Shown here: one piece after another, positions 16,234 to 25,631 of the stretch
How positions within the stretch are numbered: the stretch's first letter is position 1
Layout: every line of letters begins with the position of its first letter
Source of the DNA: an uncultured Bacteroidales bacterium
GTDB taxonomy: Bacteria; Bacteroidota; Bacteroidia; Bacteroidales; FEN-979
Reading direction: 5' to 3'
Assembly (NCBI GenBank): GCA_903925275.1
Contig: CAIYES010000239.1
Location: 1-32,882, forward strand
Length of the DNA stretch: 32,882 nt
Notes under the pieces: generated by a model
Seen by the model: only the letters and a program-made list of their open reading frames with translations
Databases searched by the model: none
Told to the model about the DNA's origin: nothing
Translations under genes and position numbers: made by a program

Positions 16234-18615
16234 ATGACCGGAAGGGCATTCTTTTTAACCTTTTTGATTTGTGCCGCGATTACATATCCGGTTACTGGTC
16301 AGAAAAATGCCTTAAAGCAACCGGAATGTCTGCTGAATCCTGTAAAGGAAATCGACATTAACTTGATAATCAGTGCGCAATGCAGTCCGCAAAAAGGAAA
16401 AGCAAATCCATGGATTGTTTTTTCGAACAGGGGAGATGACTTTGGATGTAAATATTTTGTTGTTGGTGAAAACCTGACGCATTTTCATATCTGCTCGGGT
16501 ACCGGGGTGAATGGGCTGACAATATTAAACTTAAAAGATAAAGGGTTTAGACCAAAATCGGAATTTCTTTTTCATTTCTCGGCCGATTTTTCAGCTGATG
16601 CATTGATCCATCGCAAATGTGTCATATTAAATTCCCAGGGGTTGATCGATAGTATTTGCAAGGGTTTAATTGAAGAGTCGCGCATCCCGGTTTATGCTGA
16701 TCCCTATGTCAGGAATATGCAGAATTACACAGATGCCTTCGGGAATATTCTCCCGCGATTTTTACCCCTGTACTCAATTTACTTCATCTACCAGCGTGAA
16801 AATAACCGGTATCTGTTAGGAAGGGATTATAAATTTGAAACCAATCGCCCTTTCGGTGATCAGATTATCGGTTGGGTGGATGCTTACCGGGTGTTCGATT
16901 ATAACAACAGGTTATGCTTTGAACCCAATTTTGAAGCAGCAGCAGTGAGACAACGACGATGCGATACCTTATTTGGGAATGCAAAGGTTTTTGCAACCGC
17001 AAGTGAGTTGGAAGTGTTCCTGACTAATCAAAAAATTAACATTGAACCCTTCTGGGAGGAGCCAGGGACATTGTTTTTGCGTCAGCCCAAAAAATTTAAT
17101 GTTGCCGATACTTTCAACATATATTCCCTGAGAAATACCATTGCCAGAAACAACTGCGGTCCGGGGACCAAGTGTTTCATTGCCAATTTTACAAACACGG
17201 AGTTAAAAGCAGATTTTTTCAGATTTCCTTTCCTTGGCATAAACCGTGTTGATAAAAAAACTTTTCAGGTAGCAGCCACCGGAAGGTATATTAAAAGCCG
17301 TAAAAGCAACTGCGATTCATTGACCAGGGATAAATACAACCTGAAGGTGTTTTTCATACTCCCCGATTCCTTAGCCAACTTTTATCCCCTCTTTTTTTTA
17401 AATCAGCTTAACGGGAAATATGCCAATTTTAATAAAGAATATCATGCATGTTATTATCCTCAGCAAACCGATCTTTTGGTATCGTTCGGCTCAACAAACA
17501 GTGGACAGAAAAATTACGACATCATCCGGGACAGCCTGATAAATCATAAACCGAATGCTAAAAATCAAGCGAATGCCAATTGCTTTACCGTATTAAATCA
17601 GGTTCTCAGGAAGGAATCTTTCAATAACCGGGAAACAAATCTCATTGTTTTGATCAATACACGGCAAACCGGCAATACACCAAACAATTATTTAAACTCA
17701 ATTGCCAATAAGCTTGCAGAAAAAAACTGCTATCTGCTGGCATTTGATTTCGCAAATAATCAAACATTTAATTCATCGGTTGACAGTATTATCAGAAAAG
17801 CTGCCACATCCTATAAAGAGCGGTATAACTTACCGGCGTTTCCGATAGACTGGCAGCAATCGGGGAAATGTAAATTTTTGACGAATTATTTGCTGGCAGT
17901 CCTTTCCTCCATAGATACGACTGGGTTAAAAGGGCCACAAATTCTGGAATACATTCAAACATCCTATGATCCGTTAATTTCAACCGTTAACCGGATGATC
18001 ATGGCTGCGTGTACCAATAATCCTGATACCATTGTGCTGACCCCGAATGAAACCCGCTTCAAACAAGGATTGGAGAAAATAATCTCCGGTTGTTCAAGGG
18101 ATATCTCCTCGATGCGAATATTGAAAAAGGGATTTACCAGGATCAGATATGAGGATAACAGTCCCGATATATGGAAAGGGGAGGTAATTATGACAGAAAA
18201 TGAATTGCACGATCTGATCACACAGCTTGACGGGTTTCTCATCCCGCAAGCAGGCAGTACCCTTTGCGATAGAATCTGCACATTGTGGCAAACGCTGATC
18301 AGCCGGTTTATCGGACAACAATTGCTTGTCGACAATTCATACCTGGATCTGACAATCTGCCAAATAATCAACCGGATGATCGGTTCTAGTTTCGGTTACT
18401 ATTGCAATGAACCGATTAAACGATTCACGCTGAGAGATATATGTCAGGGCCAACAGAATGTTTTAGAACCCGCTTATGCCTATTTAAAGGAAATAGAAAT
18501 AAAAAACGACCTTCTGAAGCAAAAATACAACAGTGAATATTTTCACATAAGCGAAGATGCAGGCAACACAAATAGTATCAAGTATTATTGGGTTCCGGTA
18601 AGTTTATTGCCATAA
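16234..18615 (+). CDS. Exported vWA-type protein resembling TssR / PpkA C-terminal regions
   Basis: Signal peptide. SH3-like 'FLPLYSIYFIYQREN...IGWVDAYRVFDYNNRLCFEPNFE' module; vWA-like segment (NLIVLINTRQTGNTPNNYLNSIANKLAEKNCYLLAFDF); 'VIMTENELHDLITQLDGFL'; C-terminus 'YYWVPVSLLP'. Family assignment is by recalled motif layout only. Confidence 0.5.
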   Translation: MTGRAFFLTFLICAAITYPVTGQKNALKQPECLLNPVKEIDINLIISAQCSPQKGKANPWIVFSNRGDDFGCKYFVVGENLTHFHICSGTGVNGLTILNLKDKGFRPKSEFLFHFSADFSADALIHRKCVILNSQGLIDSICKGLIEESRIPVYADPYVRNMQNYTDAFGNILPRFLPLYSIYFIYQRENNRYLLGRDYKFETNRPFGDQIIGWVDAYRVFDYNNRLCFEPNFEAAAVRQRRCDTLFGNAKVFATASELEVFLTNQKINIEPFWEEPGTLFLRQPKKFNVADTFNIYSLRNTIARNNCGPGTKCFIANFTNTELKADFFRFPFLGINRVDKKTFQVAATGRYIKSRKSNCDSLTRDKYNLKVFFILPDSLANFYPLFFLNQLNGKYANFNKEYHACYYPQQTDLLVSFGSTNSGQKNYDIIRDSLINHKPNAKNQANANCFTVLNQVLRKESFNNRETNLIVLINTRQTGNTPNNYLNSIANKLAEKNCYLLAFDFANNQTFNSSVDSIIRKAATSYKERYNLPAFPIDWQQSGKCKFLTNYLLAVLSSIDTTGLKGPQILEYIQTSYDPLISTVNRMIMAACTNNPDTIVLTPNETRFKQGLEKIISGCSRDISSMRILKKGFTRIRYEDNSPDIWKGEVIMTENELHDLITQLDGFLIPQAGSTLCDRICTLWQTLISRFIGQQLLVDNSYLDLTICQIINRMIGSSFGYYCNEPIKRFTLRDICQGQQNVLEPAYAYLKEIEIKNDLLKQKYNSEYFHISEDAGNTNSIKYYWVPVSLLP

Positions 18616-18633
18616 TGTTTATCACCTATTCCA

Positions 18634-19443
18634 ATGAATGTATTTGTCATAGAAAATCTGAAATGTTCCTACCCGTCGAGTGGGAAACCAATATTGTTCA
18701 TTGAAAACCTGGCGATTCCGAAGGGCAAAATGACTGTAATCCTTGGAAGATCGGGTAGTGGAAAATCAACACTTGTTGAAGCCCTCGGGTTGATGAACAA
18801 TACCATAGTGGCAGGGGAGGTCAACTATTTTTCACCCGGCGGAGTTGTGGATTTGGCGCAATTGTGGAATAAACGCAAAAAGGTTTCAGCCATCCGGCGG
18901 AATTACTTTTCGTTTATCTTTCAGGATGATTATTTAATGCCTTATTATACATGTGTTGAAAACATGCTGATCCCAAGACTTATTCAGCATAAAATGGCTT
19001 CTGCCCTTACGGGAAATTTTTTGGACAAACCCCTTGAGTTTTTGAACCTTTCGGGCAACGGAATCATGAAACAATTGCCTTGTCAGCTTGCAGGAGGACA
19101 AAAACAAAGGCTTTCGTTTATCAGGGCTGTTATAAAAGATTTTGATGTGCTTTTTGGCGATGAACCTACCGGAAATCTGGATCATGCCAATTCCGGAAAT
19201 CTGTTTGATTTTATTAAAGAGATCATCTATGAAAAATTCCGGACGGCTGTTATCGTTTCGCACAATGTCGAACTCTCAGTGGAGAAGGCAGACAGGATTA
19301 TTGTATTGACCCATTGCGAAGACAATACCCAATCTCATTTCAGGCTTCATCCGGATCATATTTTTGATCGCGATATAAACAATCATTGGGAAAACTTTTC
19401 CAACCCACAGGACCTGACAGATTATATCAAATTAATATTGTAA
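18634..19443 (+). CDS. ABC transporter ATP-binding protein (LolD/MacB-like)
   Basis: Walker A GRSGSGKST, Q-loop FIFQDDYLMPYYT, signature LAGGQKQRLSFIRAV, Walker B DVLFGDEPTGNLD, H-loop VIVSHN. Confidence 0.93.
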   Translation: MNVFVIENLKCSYPSSGKPILFIENLAIPKGKMTVILGRSGSGKSTLVEALGLMNNTIVAGEVNYFSPGGVVDLAQLWNKRKKVSAIRRNYFSFIFQDDYLMPYYTCVENMLIPRLIQHKMASALTGNFLDKPLEFLNLSGNGIMKQLPCQLAGGQKQRLSFIRAVIKDFDVLFGDEPTGNLDHANSGNLFDFIKEIIYEKFRTAVIVSHNVELSVEKADRIIVLTHCEDNTQSHFRLHPDHIFDRDINNHWENFSNPQDLTDYIKLIL

Positions 19444-19483
19444 AAAAAATGACAGAGAAGATTTTTCCAGTATCGGCAAATCC

Positions 19484-21031
19484 ATGAAAAAATATTTAAG
19501 GTTCTATTCTGTTGTAACAAAAAATGAGTTTAAGGCAATCCGTGGATCCGGATTTCGTTCAATTATCTATTTGTCTGGAATCTTATATCTCACTTTTTTA
19601 TGTATCGGTTTTTCAAATAATGCGCTGCTCTATCAAAATAAACTGTCGAAAAATCCCCTTTCAAATTGGATAAATATTGAAATTAACAAGCGGACTCAGG
19701 ATTCAACTGAGCGTTTAATGAATGACTTGTCCGACCCGGTATTGAAAAACAAATATTGTATAAAAAACCTCTATTTCTCGAAAGAATTCGGAACATCTTT
19801 CCTCGACCGGACCGGACTGAGTTCCGGGTTGCCTTTACCAAAAGCCCGTACAACCGACCCGAAAAGTTCCATCATACATGATCTGTTTAATCGTGACAAC
19901 GTTGTTAAGGCCGTGGTTGCAGACAATATTTTTCAAATCGAACCATTCGGGTTTGTGGTAACGGAAACATTCCTGAAGAAATTAGGATTTCATTACGATT
20001 CAGTTTCTTATTTGTCATACCGTTTATACGGAGGCAAATATGTACCGGTACCCATTTTGGGGGTCGTAAAGGAGTTGCCCGACCATGCCGATATTGTTTG
20101 CACGGATTCATTTTATATGATGCAATTGCATATTTATCCCGATGATAGTCTTTTTTCAAAACTTTTTATCGACACGCATGACCTTGAGATGGTAAAACAG
20201 TTAAAAGATGTGATCAGGAAAAAAACCGGCCTTTCAAACGGGTTACCCGTTTTTGATTCCCTGAAAGGGTATAACAATGCACTCTGTGTCCTTTATTTTT
20301 CAAACAAATTTCCGGAAATCAGCCGGTTATTTAACGATAATCTGAGTGACTTGTACAAATTGAAGGAATTTCAGCATGTTCACTTTGGAACATTTTTCGA
20401 GGCAAAAATTGAAGTAACGGCGCAGCAAGCCAAAAACTTTATGCAAAATAAACGTGACTTTAATTTCGATTACCTGGCTGTTGAGTTCAGCAAGCTTGAC
20501 AAGATTAAAGATTTTTCAGCCTATATCAAAAACAGGTACAATATATCAATGAATATGGAGACCGTAACCCAACGGCAAAACTATCTGTTCTCTTTAAATA
20601 TTTCGTTGGGGGCCATTATCCTTGTTTTGATCCTGGCAGTGCTTTCGATTGTCATTTTTATTTCAAATACCCTGAAAAATCATCTCGACAGAGTTAAACG
20701 CAACCTTGGTAATTTCCTTGCATTTGGTACCAGTGGCCATAAAATAATTGGTATATATATCATCGTAGTCATGAAAATATTGTGGGTTTCCATGACCATC
20801 GCACTTATCCTTGCATATTTTTCAGGGGAATTATTCGACAGGTATTTATTAAAAAACATGTTAATCCTCGAAGGAGATCAGGACTTTTTTTCGCTGTTTA
20901 ATATCTGGCTTGTTTTGTTTATCATCGTAGTTATTGCAGTAGCAGTTTTAAAAACACTTGTTACTGTGACGCTGCTAGTAAGGCAATCCCCCGGAGATCT
21001 GATTTATGAAAGGGAAAAACATAAATGTTAA
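19484..21031 (+). CDS. ABC transporter permease, FtsX-like
   Basis: One N-terminal TM, a ~330-aa extracytoplasmic domain and three C-terminal TMs (GAIILVLILAVLSIVIFIS; VMKILWVSMTIALILAYF; LFIIVVIAVAVLKTLVTV). Ends QSPGDLIYE, the position of the usual 'P-x-D-xL-R' FtsX tail. Sits directly after its ATPase. Confidence 0.8.
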   Translation: MKKYLRFYSVVTKNEFKAIRGSGFRSIIYLSGILYLTFLCIGFSNNALLYQNKLSKNPLSNWINIEINKRTQDSTERLMNDLSDPVLKNKYCIKNLYFSKEFGTSFLDRTGLSSGLPLPKARTTDPKSSIIHDLFNRDNVVKAVVADNIFQIEPFGFVVTETFLKKLGFHYDSVSYLSYRLYGGKYVPVPILGVVKELPDHADIVCTDSFYMMQLHIYPDDSLFSKLFIDTHDLEMVKQLKDVIRKKTGLSNGLPVFDSLKGYNNALCVLYFSNKFPEISRLFNDNLSDLYKLKEFQHVHFGTFFEAKIEVTAQQAKNFMQNKRDFNFDYLAVEFSKLDKIKDFSAYIKNRYNISMNMETVTQRQNYLFSLNISLGAIILVLILAVLSIVIFISNTLKNHLDRVKRNLGNFLAFGTSGHKIIGIYIIVVMKILWVSMTIALILAYFSGELFDRYLLKNMLILEGDQDFFSLFNIWLVLFIIVVIAVAVLKTLVTVTLLVRQSPGDLIYEREKHKC

Positions 21032-21123
21032 AAAATGAAATACCCATAGGAATAAAGTTCATGTAAACCGAGAATAACAATTATGGATATTCCAGTTGAC
21101 CATTCATAACAAATTTCAGGCAG

Positions 21124-22206
21124 ATGAAACAGTTCAAAAAATATCACCGGTCGATCATAACCAGGCTTCTTTTGTTGCTGGTGTTTATTGCCTTGAGTTG
21201 CACCCAGCGGAATAAAAGAATGGAAACCATTGACAGTGAACGTATACTTGCAGACCGGCCTGAAGAAAGACCTGCAAACTCAGATACCATAAAATTAACA
21301 GACCGGAATTGTTTTGAAATTGTATGTGCCCGGGAAAATTTAAAAATCAGGAAGGTTATAGGCCCGTTTAAAACCAATGTTCAGGCTGATTCAGTTTGCT
21401 GGGAGTTACTGGGCGCATCGCCGGGGATTACCATGGAACCCCGAAGGGGAATGGACAATAATTGCATTGTCACAATCATTCGTGAAAACAACAACTCAAC
21501 CGGAGAAATAATTTTAAAAACAACTCCCTTCAAATCCCGGTTTACATCAAAATCGTCAGAAGTTAAATTTCTGATTGAAAAATGTATAGATCCCTGCTAC
21601 TGTCGATTAAACCAAAGCAGGCATGAACTCCCTCCGTTTAATGATTCGGGATATTGCAACACATTTCGGGAACAACTTTCTGCAGGTCCCGCATCGTCCG
21701 ACAGCATTACCTGGGAGTTCCGGACATGCTCGGCCGGATTGAAAATAAACCTGCCGGGAAACAAGATAAAAGGAACCAATTTTATCCCATCCTTTCAGGT
21801 TACTAAAAATCCGGTGACATTATCAGGTACGGCTACATTCCATGTTGTCATCTATAAAGCAGGGTGCAACCTGATAACCCGGGAGGATTTTGTGTTTTGG
21901 TTTGGCAACACCCATCGTTGCGCAAGGGATACGGCGATTATCAATATTCAGAGGAGAAAAAACATAACGGAATTCAGAGACTTGTTATATATGTATGCCA
22001 AAACAACAAGTTCCAGAGAAAAGGAGTATTTTAAAATTGATGCAAAAAATAAATTGGATGAAATCCGCAACTGGATCATTGATATTTCACCCGGGAATGA
22101 GCTCCAGGCAATTTTCGATGATCCGGCGTGGTTAAACCCTGTTGTTATTCCCTTGTATGATAAGAACCAGTGTTACATTTCCGGGATAAAAGTCTTGCAA
22201 AAATAA
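21124..22206 (+). CDS. Hypothetical lipoprotein
   Basis: Lipobox-like LLLVFIALSC after a basic N-terminus. Cys-containing beta-rich body (CVDPCYC-like 'KCIDPCYCRLNQ'). No family recognised. Confidence 0.65.
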   Translation: MKQFKKYHRSIITRLLLLLVFIALSCTQRNKRMETIDSERILADRPEERPANSDTIKLTDRNCFEIVCARENLKIRKVIGPFKTNVQADSVCWELLGASPGITMEPRRGMDNNCIVTIIRENNNSTGEIILKTTPFKSRFTSKSSEVKFLIEKCIDPCYCRLNQSRHELPPFNDSGYCNTFREQLSAGPASSDSITWEFRTCSAGLKINLPGNKIKGTNFIPSFQVTKNPVTLSGTATFHVVIYKAGCNLITREDFVFWFGNTHRCARDTAIINIQRRKNITEFRDLLYMYAKTTSSREKEYFKIDAKNKLDEIRNWIIDISPGNELQAIFDDPAWLNPVVIPLYDKNQCYISGIKVLQK

Positions 22207-22220
22207 ATTTCAATTGATAC

Positions 22221-22249
22221 CTCGCTGCTCTGCGGCGAGTTGATTTATT
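22221..22249 (+). terminator. Possible terminator or intergenic hairpin after the 11.6-22.2 kb cluster
   Basis: CTCGCTGC-TCT-GCGGCGAG (8-bp stem including one G-T pair, 3-nt loop) followed by T-rich TTGATTTATT. Confidence 0.5.
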
Positions 22250-22467
22250 AGATTCACCTTCCCGAAACAGAATTAACAACATTTGAATCAGGTAACGTTA
22301 AATCCGGGTTTTCTAAGTATTTTTACCTGTAATATCCGGACACTGCAGATTTGCTCAATCCGGAAAACTGTTCCTTCAGGCATAACAATCTGTTTGTCAG
22401 GATGATTTGAATCTTATACGGATCGTAGCCAGGGCAAAAATCAAGGAGTGTAAATTTTTAATCTGGT

Positions 22468-23466
22468 ATGATCATGAAAAAGAAAAACAAAATTTGGATT
22501 TACTCATTCATTTTGGCAGGAATTGCATTAATTCTTGTAAACAGTTGCAAGAAGAAGGATGACACTCCAATATCAAGCGGAACGGTTCCTGTATTGACAA
22601 CTGCAGAGGTTAACCAGATAAATGCAACGGTGGCCACCTGCGGGGGTACCATCACAAGCGATGGCGGAAGAACTGTAACTGCAAGAGGCGTTTGTTGGAG
22701 TACAGGTTCAACGCCTACCATAGCCGACAATAAAACAACCATTGGCGCAGGTGGTGGAAGCTTTACCAGTACCATTACCGGATTGAGCCCGAAAACTACG
22801 TTTTTTGTGAGGGCCTATGCCACCAACACTGCCGGAACAGGATATGGAGTTACGATGTCGTTTACAACACAGCAAGGGGTAACAGACATTGACGGCAATG
22901 TTTATAATACAGTAATCATCGGTACACAGGTTTGGATGGTTGAAAACCTGGTCGTAAGCAAATACCGCAATGGCGACCCCATTCCCAACGTTACTGAGAA
23001 CACGGCATGGATCGATCTTACAACGGGAGCTTGTTGTGATTATGAAAACACACCCGCCAACAGTATAATTTACGGTAAGATTTACAACTGGTATGCAGTG
23101 CACGACACCCGGAGACTGGCCCCCATGGGCTGGCACGTGTCCTCCGACGAGGACTGGACAATACTGACAACCTTTCTGGGAGGATCTGATGTTGCCGGAG
23201 GCAAAATGAAAGAAGCGGGAACACTTCACTGGAGCACCCCCAATGCCGGCGCTGATAACAGCAGCGGTTTTACGGCTTTGCCTGGTGGGTTACGCGGCGT
23301 GGATGGCTCATTCGCTACCATCGGGAAATACAGTCACTGGTGGTCGGGAAACGAAACTGATGTTGAAAAAGCAAGGGAATGGTCCATGGATTACAATAAA
23401 ACAATTGTGAACGATGGCAGTCTAAACAAGATTTTCGGCTTTAGTGTCCGGTGCGTGATGGATTAA
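22468..23466 (+). CDS. Lipoprotein with Ig/FN3-like segment and FISUMP (major paralogous) domain
   Basis: Lipobox LILVNSCKKKD; FN3-like 'GLSPKTTFFVRAYATNTAGTGYG'; FISUMP motif 'DIDGNVYNTVIIGTQVWMVENL...YNWYAV...GWHVSSDEDWTIL...WWSGNE...GFSVRCVMD'. Confidence 0.9.
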   Translation: MIMKKKNKIWIYSFILAGIALILVNSCKKKDDTPISSGTVPVLTTAEVNQINATVATCGGTITSDGGRTVTARGVCWSTGSTPTIADNKTTIGAGGGSFTSTITGLSPKTTFFVRAYATNTAGTGYGVTMSFTTQQGVTDIDGNVYNTVIIGTQVWMVENLVVSKYRNGDPIPNVTENTAWIDLTTGACCDYENTPANSIIYGKIYNWYAVHDTRRLAPMGWHVSSDEDWTILTTFLGGSDVAGGKMKEAGTLHWSTPNAGADNSSGFTALPGGLRGVDGSFATIGKYSHWWSGNETDVEKAREWSMDYNKTIVNDGSLNKIFGFSVRCVMD

Positions 23467-23470
23467 AATG

Positions 23471-23504
23471 CAGAAAGCTGTCTCAACTCTGAGACAGCTT
23501 TCTG
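23471..23504. terminator. Bidirectional hairpin terminator between convergent genes
   Basis: Perfect 15-bp stem CAGAAAGCTGTCTCA / TGAGACAGCTTTCTG, loop ACTC, between the convergent 22468(+) and 23566(-) genes. Confidence 0.88.
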
Positions 23505-23565
23505 TTTAAAATTGTTGCAGCATTTCCTACACTTCGAAATTTTCTGCAGTGGGTTCAAAAGCAGG

Positions 23566-25485
23566 TTAACGGACGATCATTTTACCGGTGTACGAAGCCC
23601 CATCAATCAATACAGTATAGAAATAGAGTCCGGTAGTCAGACTGCTGCCATCGATCGTGACCCGGTTTGAACCTGAAGGCAGTACCCCCTTATCGAGTGA
23701 TAAAACCTTTTGTCCGGTAATCGTGGTGATCTGCACTTTAACCGAAGCGGTTCTGTCAAGGTTAACATTTATCGTTGTTACATCCCTGAAGGGGTTCGGA
23801 TAATTTGCCGAAACCGGAGAAACATCTGTATTCCTGGTAGTTTCCTGTTCACCAACAAGAAGAGAAAATTCACTGTCAGCAAATTCAATCCCGGTTAAAT
23901 ATTGATGAAGCAAGGGATCATTATTGGTAAGGCCGGGAATTGAAGTAGAAACGGCCAGCTTCGAAATATGGTTTTCTGCATCATAAAATACCTGGTCGGC
24001 CAGGCGAATCCACCAGTTCTCAAACCAATACGGGGTTTGGGCAGTGAAATTTTTGACTGCGGTTGCCATACCAGTAACTGCATCAAATCCGAAACCTTTT
24101 ATGTCGGGATTAACGTTTTCGGATGCAAAAGCCGGATCGGTATCGCCCCAGAGAAAAAAGACCTTGGAACCATCGGGGGTGCGTGACATCTGGCCTTGAT
24201 GATCCCAGGTAATCCCATAGGTGCCCGGATCAGGAGGGTTGACCGTTAACAGGCTGTCAACAAAGATGGCATCCCAGCCGCCGCCGGGTTTCATATAAAC
24301 ATCAAACATTGCCATTGGCTCTCCAGAGTAAAAGTAATTCAATGAATCGGCATGGATCGACAAAGTACTTCTCAGCAGTCCGAAAAGATGCAGGTTGCCG
24401 TGAATATCAACTGTTGAACCATTTTCGCGCTGATTCTGGGTTGAAGCCCATTTGTTATACCAGCGGGGGATAATTACGGTTGTATCAGCCCTGGTGGGAT
24501 AGAGGTAGTTTTTAAATATCGGGATTGTCGAAAAATCAAATGGTGGCGTCTTAGTCCAGGTAGCTCCATGATCAGTTGACTTGTAGATTACAGGCCATTC
24601 AACGCCATACGGGCAATATGCAGCACTGGAATCAACTGCGGTTCCGAAAAGGTATCCAACCGATCCATCTGGCGACCAGGCGACCCCGCTGGCGTCAATA
24701 CGTCCGGCCTCCTTTAATGCAGGCAACACCTTCACATAGGGAATCTGCCAGTCAAATTTATGGGTTCCGGAATTGAAGTTCCCGTTCAATACCTCCCAAC
24801 CTGCGAAAGTATAGCTGGTGGAGATACCGTTCAGCCGCTGGGATGCAACTGTAGCATGACCATCGGGTGAACAGAACAGGTTAATGTTCATGTGATTCAG
24901 GAATACATTGGATTCGTTAGGTGTGAAGAGGATGTCCTCAAACTGCCCGTCCATCCTCACGCTGCCGCAAAACTGGCTTGTCCAGACTGCTTCAAAGATC
25001 GGTCCTGACACGATGCCGTACATGTCGGCGGGATTGATGCTGTTCTCCGGATTGTAAACAATCAGGGAGGGATAACGGTAATTCCGGTTGTTCGAAGCCA
25101 CCAATACCACTGAATCCCATGTGCTGCCCTCATCGGTGGTGAACTTGAACTTCAGGTCATTGCCTGTGTTTCCGAAAGCACCTCCGGCGCGGTTGCCAAA
25201 TGTGAACATTTTGGCAGTTGGCTGGGTGGTCACATACCGTTCCTCATAACTGAACAAACCGTTGACATTCAGGGAGGATGACATGGAAATCTTTTGCAGC
25301 GTCCGGTTGCCGGGAATCCCGGATGGTTTCAAGGGACCTTGCAGTGATGCTGCTTCAGTGCCGATATTTAAACCCTGGTCGAAGGGGCGGACTGCGACTT
25401 TTTCAAACCGGTCAAGACGGTAATGTTGCGCCATCAACGCACCTGACAGAATTAATGTGCATAAAATCAATGTAAATTTTTTCAT
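23566..25485 (-). CDS. Secreted BNR/sialidase-like beta-propeller protein with T9SS type A sorting domain
   Basis: Signal peptide. 'KFTTDEGSTWDSVVLVAS' and 'VIYKSTDHGATWTKTPP' Asp-box-like motifs. C-terminus VSANYPNPFRDVTTINVNL...LSSLTTGLYFYTVLIDG..YTGKMIVR. Confidence 0.82.
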   Translation of the reverse strand: MKKFTLILCTLILSGALMAQHYRLDRFEKVAVRPFDQGLNIGTEAASLQGPLKPSGIPGNRTLQKISMSSSLNVNGLFSYEERYVTTQPTAKMFTFGNRAGGAFGNTGNDLKFKFTTDEGSTWDSVVLVASNNRNYRYPSLIVYNPENSINPADMYGIVSGPIFEAVWTSQFCGSVRMDGQFEDILFTPNESNVFLNHMNINLFCSPDGHATVASQRLNGISTSYTFAGWEVLNGNFNSGTHKFDWQIPYVKVLPALKEAGRIDASGVAWSPDGSVGYLFGTAVDSSAAYCPYGVEWPVIYKSTDHGATWTKTPPFDFSTIPIFKNYLYPTRADTTVIIPRWYNKWASTQNQRENGSTVDIHGNLHLFGLLRSTLSIHADSLNYFYSGEPMAMFDVYMKPGGGWDAIFVDSLLTVNPPDPGTYGITWDHQGQMSRTPDGSKVFFLWGDTDPAFASENVNPDIKGFGFDAVTGMATAVKNFTAQTPYWFENWWIRLADQVFYDAENHISKLAVSTSIPGLTNNDPLLHQYLTGIEFADSEFSLLVGEQETTRNTDVSPVSANYPNPFRDVTTINVNLDRTASVKVQITTITGQKVLSLDKGVLPSGSNRVTIDGSSLTTGLYFYTVLIDGASYTGKMIVR

Positions 25486-25509
25486 AATAGGGTTTTTTAG
25501 TGGATAGGA

Positions 25510-25540
25510 CGAAAATACAATATTCCGGTCACATATAAAA
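25510..25540 (-). promoter_or_regulatory. Putative Bacteroidota promoter for the BNR-like gene
   Basis: On the minus strand TTTT-N19-TATTTTCG, close to TTTG-N19/20-TAnnTTTG, ~24 nt before the start codon. Confidence 0.4.
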
Positions 25541-25631
25541 ATTTACTCGGCAGAACCGGGGAAAAAGAATATGAACAACCTGTTTAACCCGACAGAATTG
25601 CTTTTTTGTTATGGCAGGACCAATGATTAGT

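Noticed and set aside
18094-18371. Minus-strand ORFs 18094..18321 and 17964..18371
   Set aside because: Antisense to the 793-aa gene; no start context or family signal.
16234-21031. Type VI secretion system locus
   Set aside because: Only the TssR-like resemblance supports it; no TssB/C, Hcp, VgrG, TssK or ClpV homologs seen in this window.
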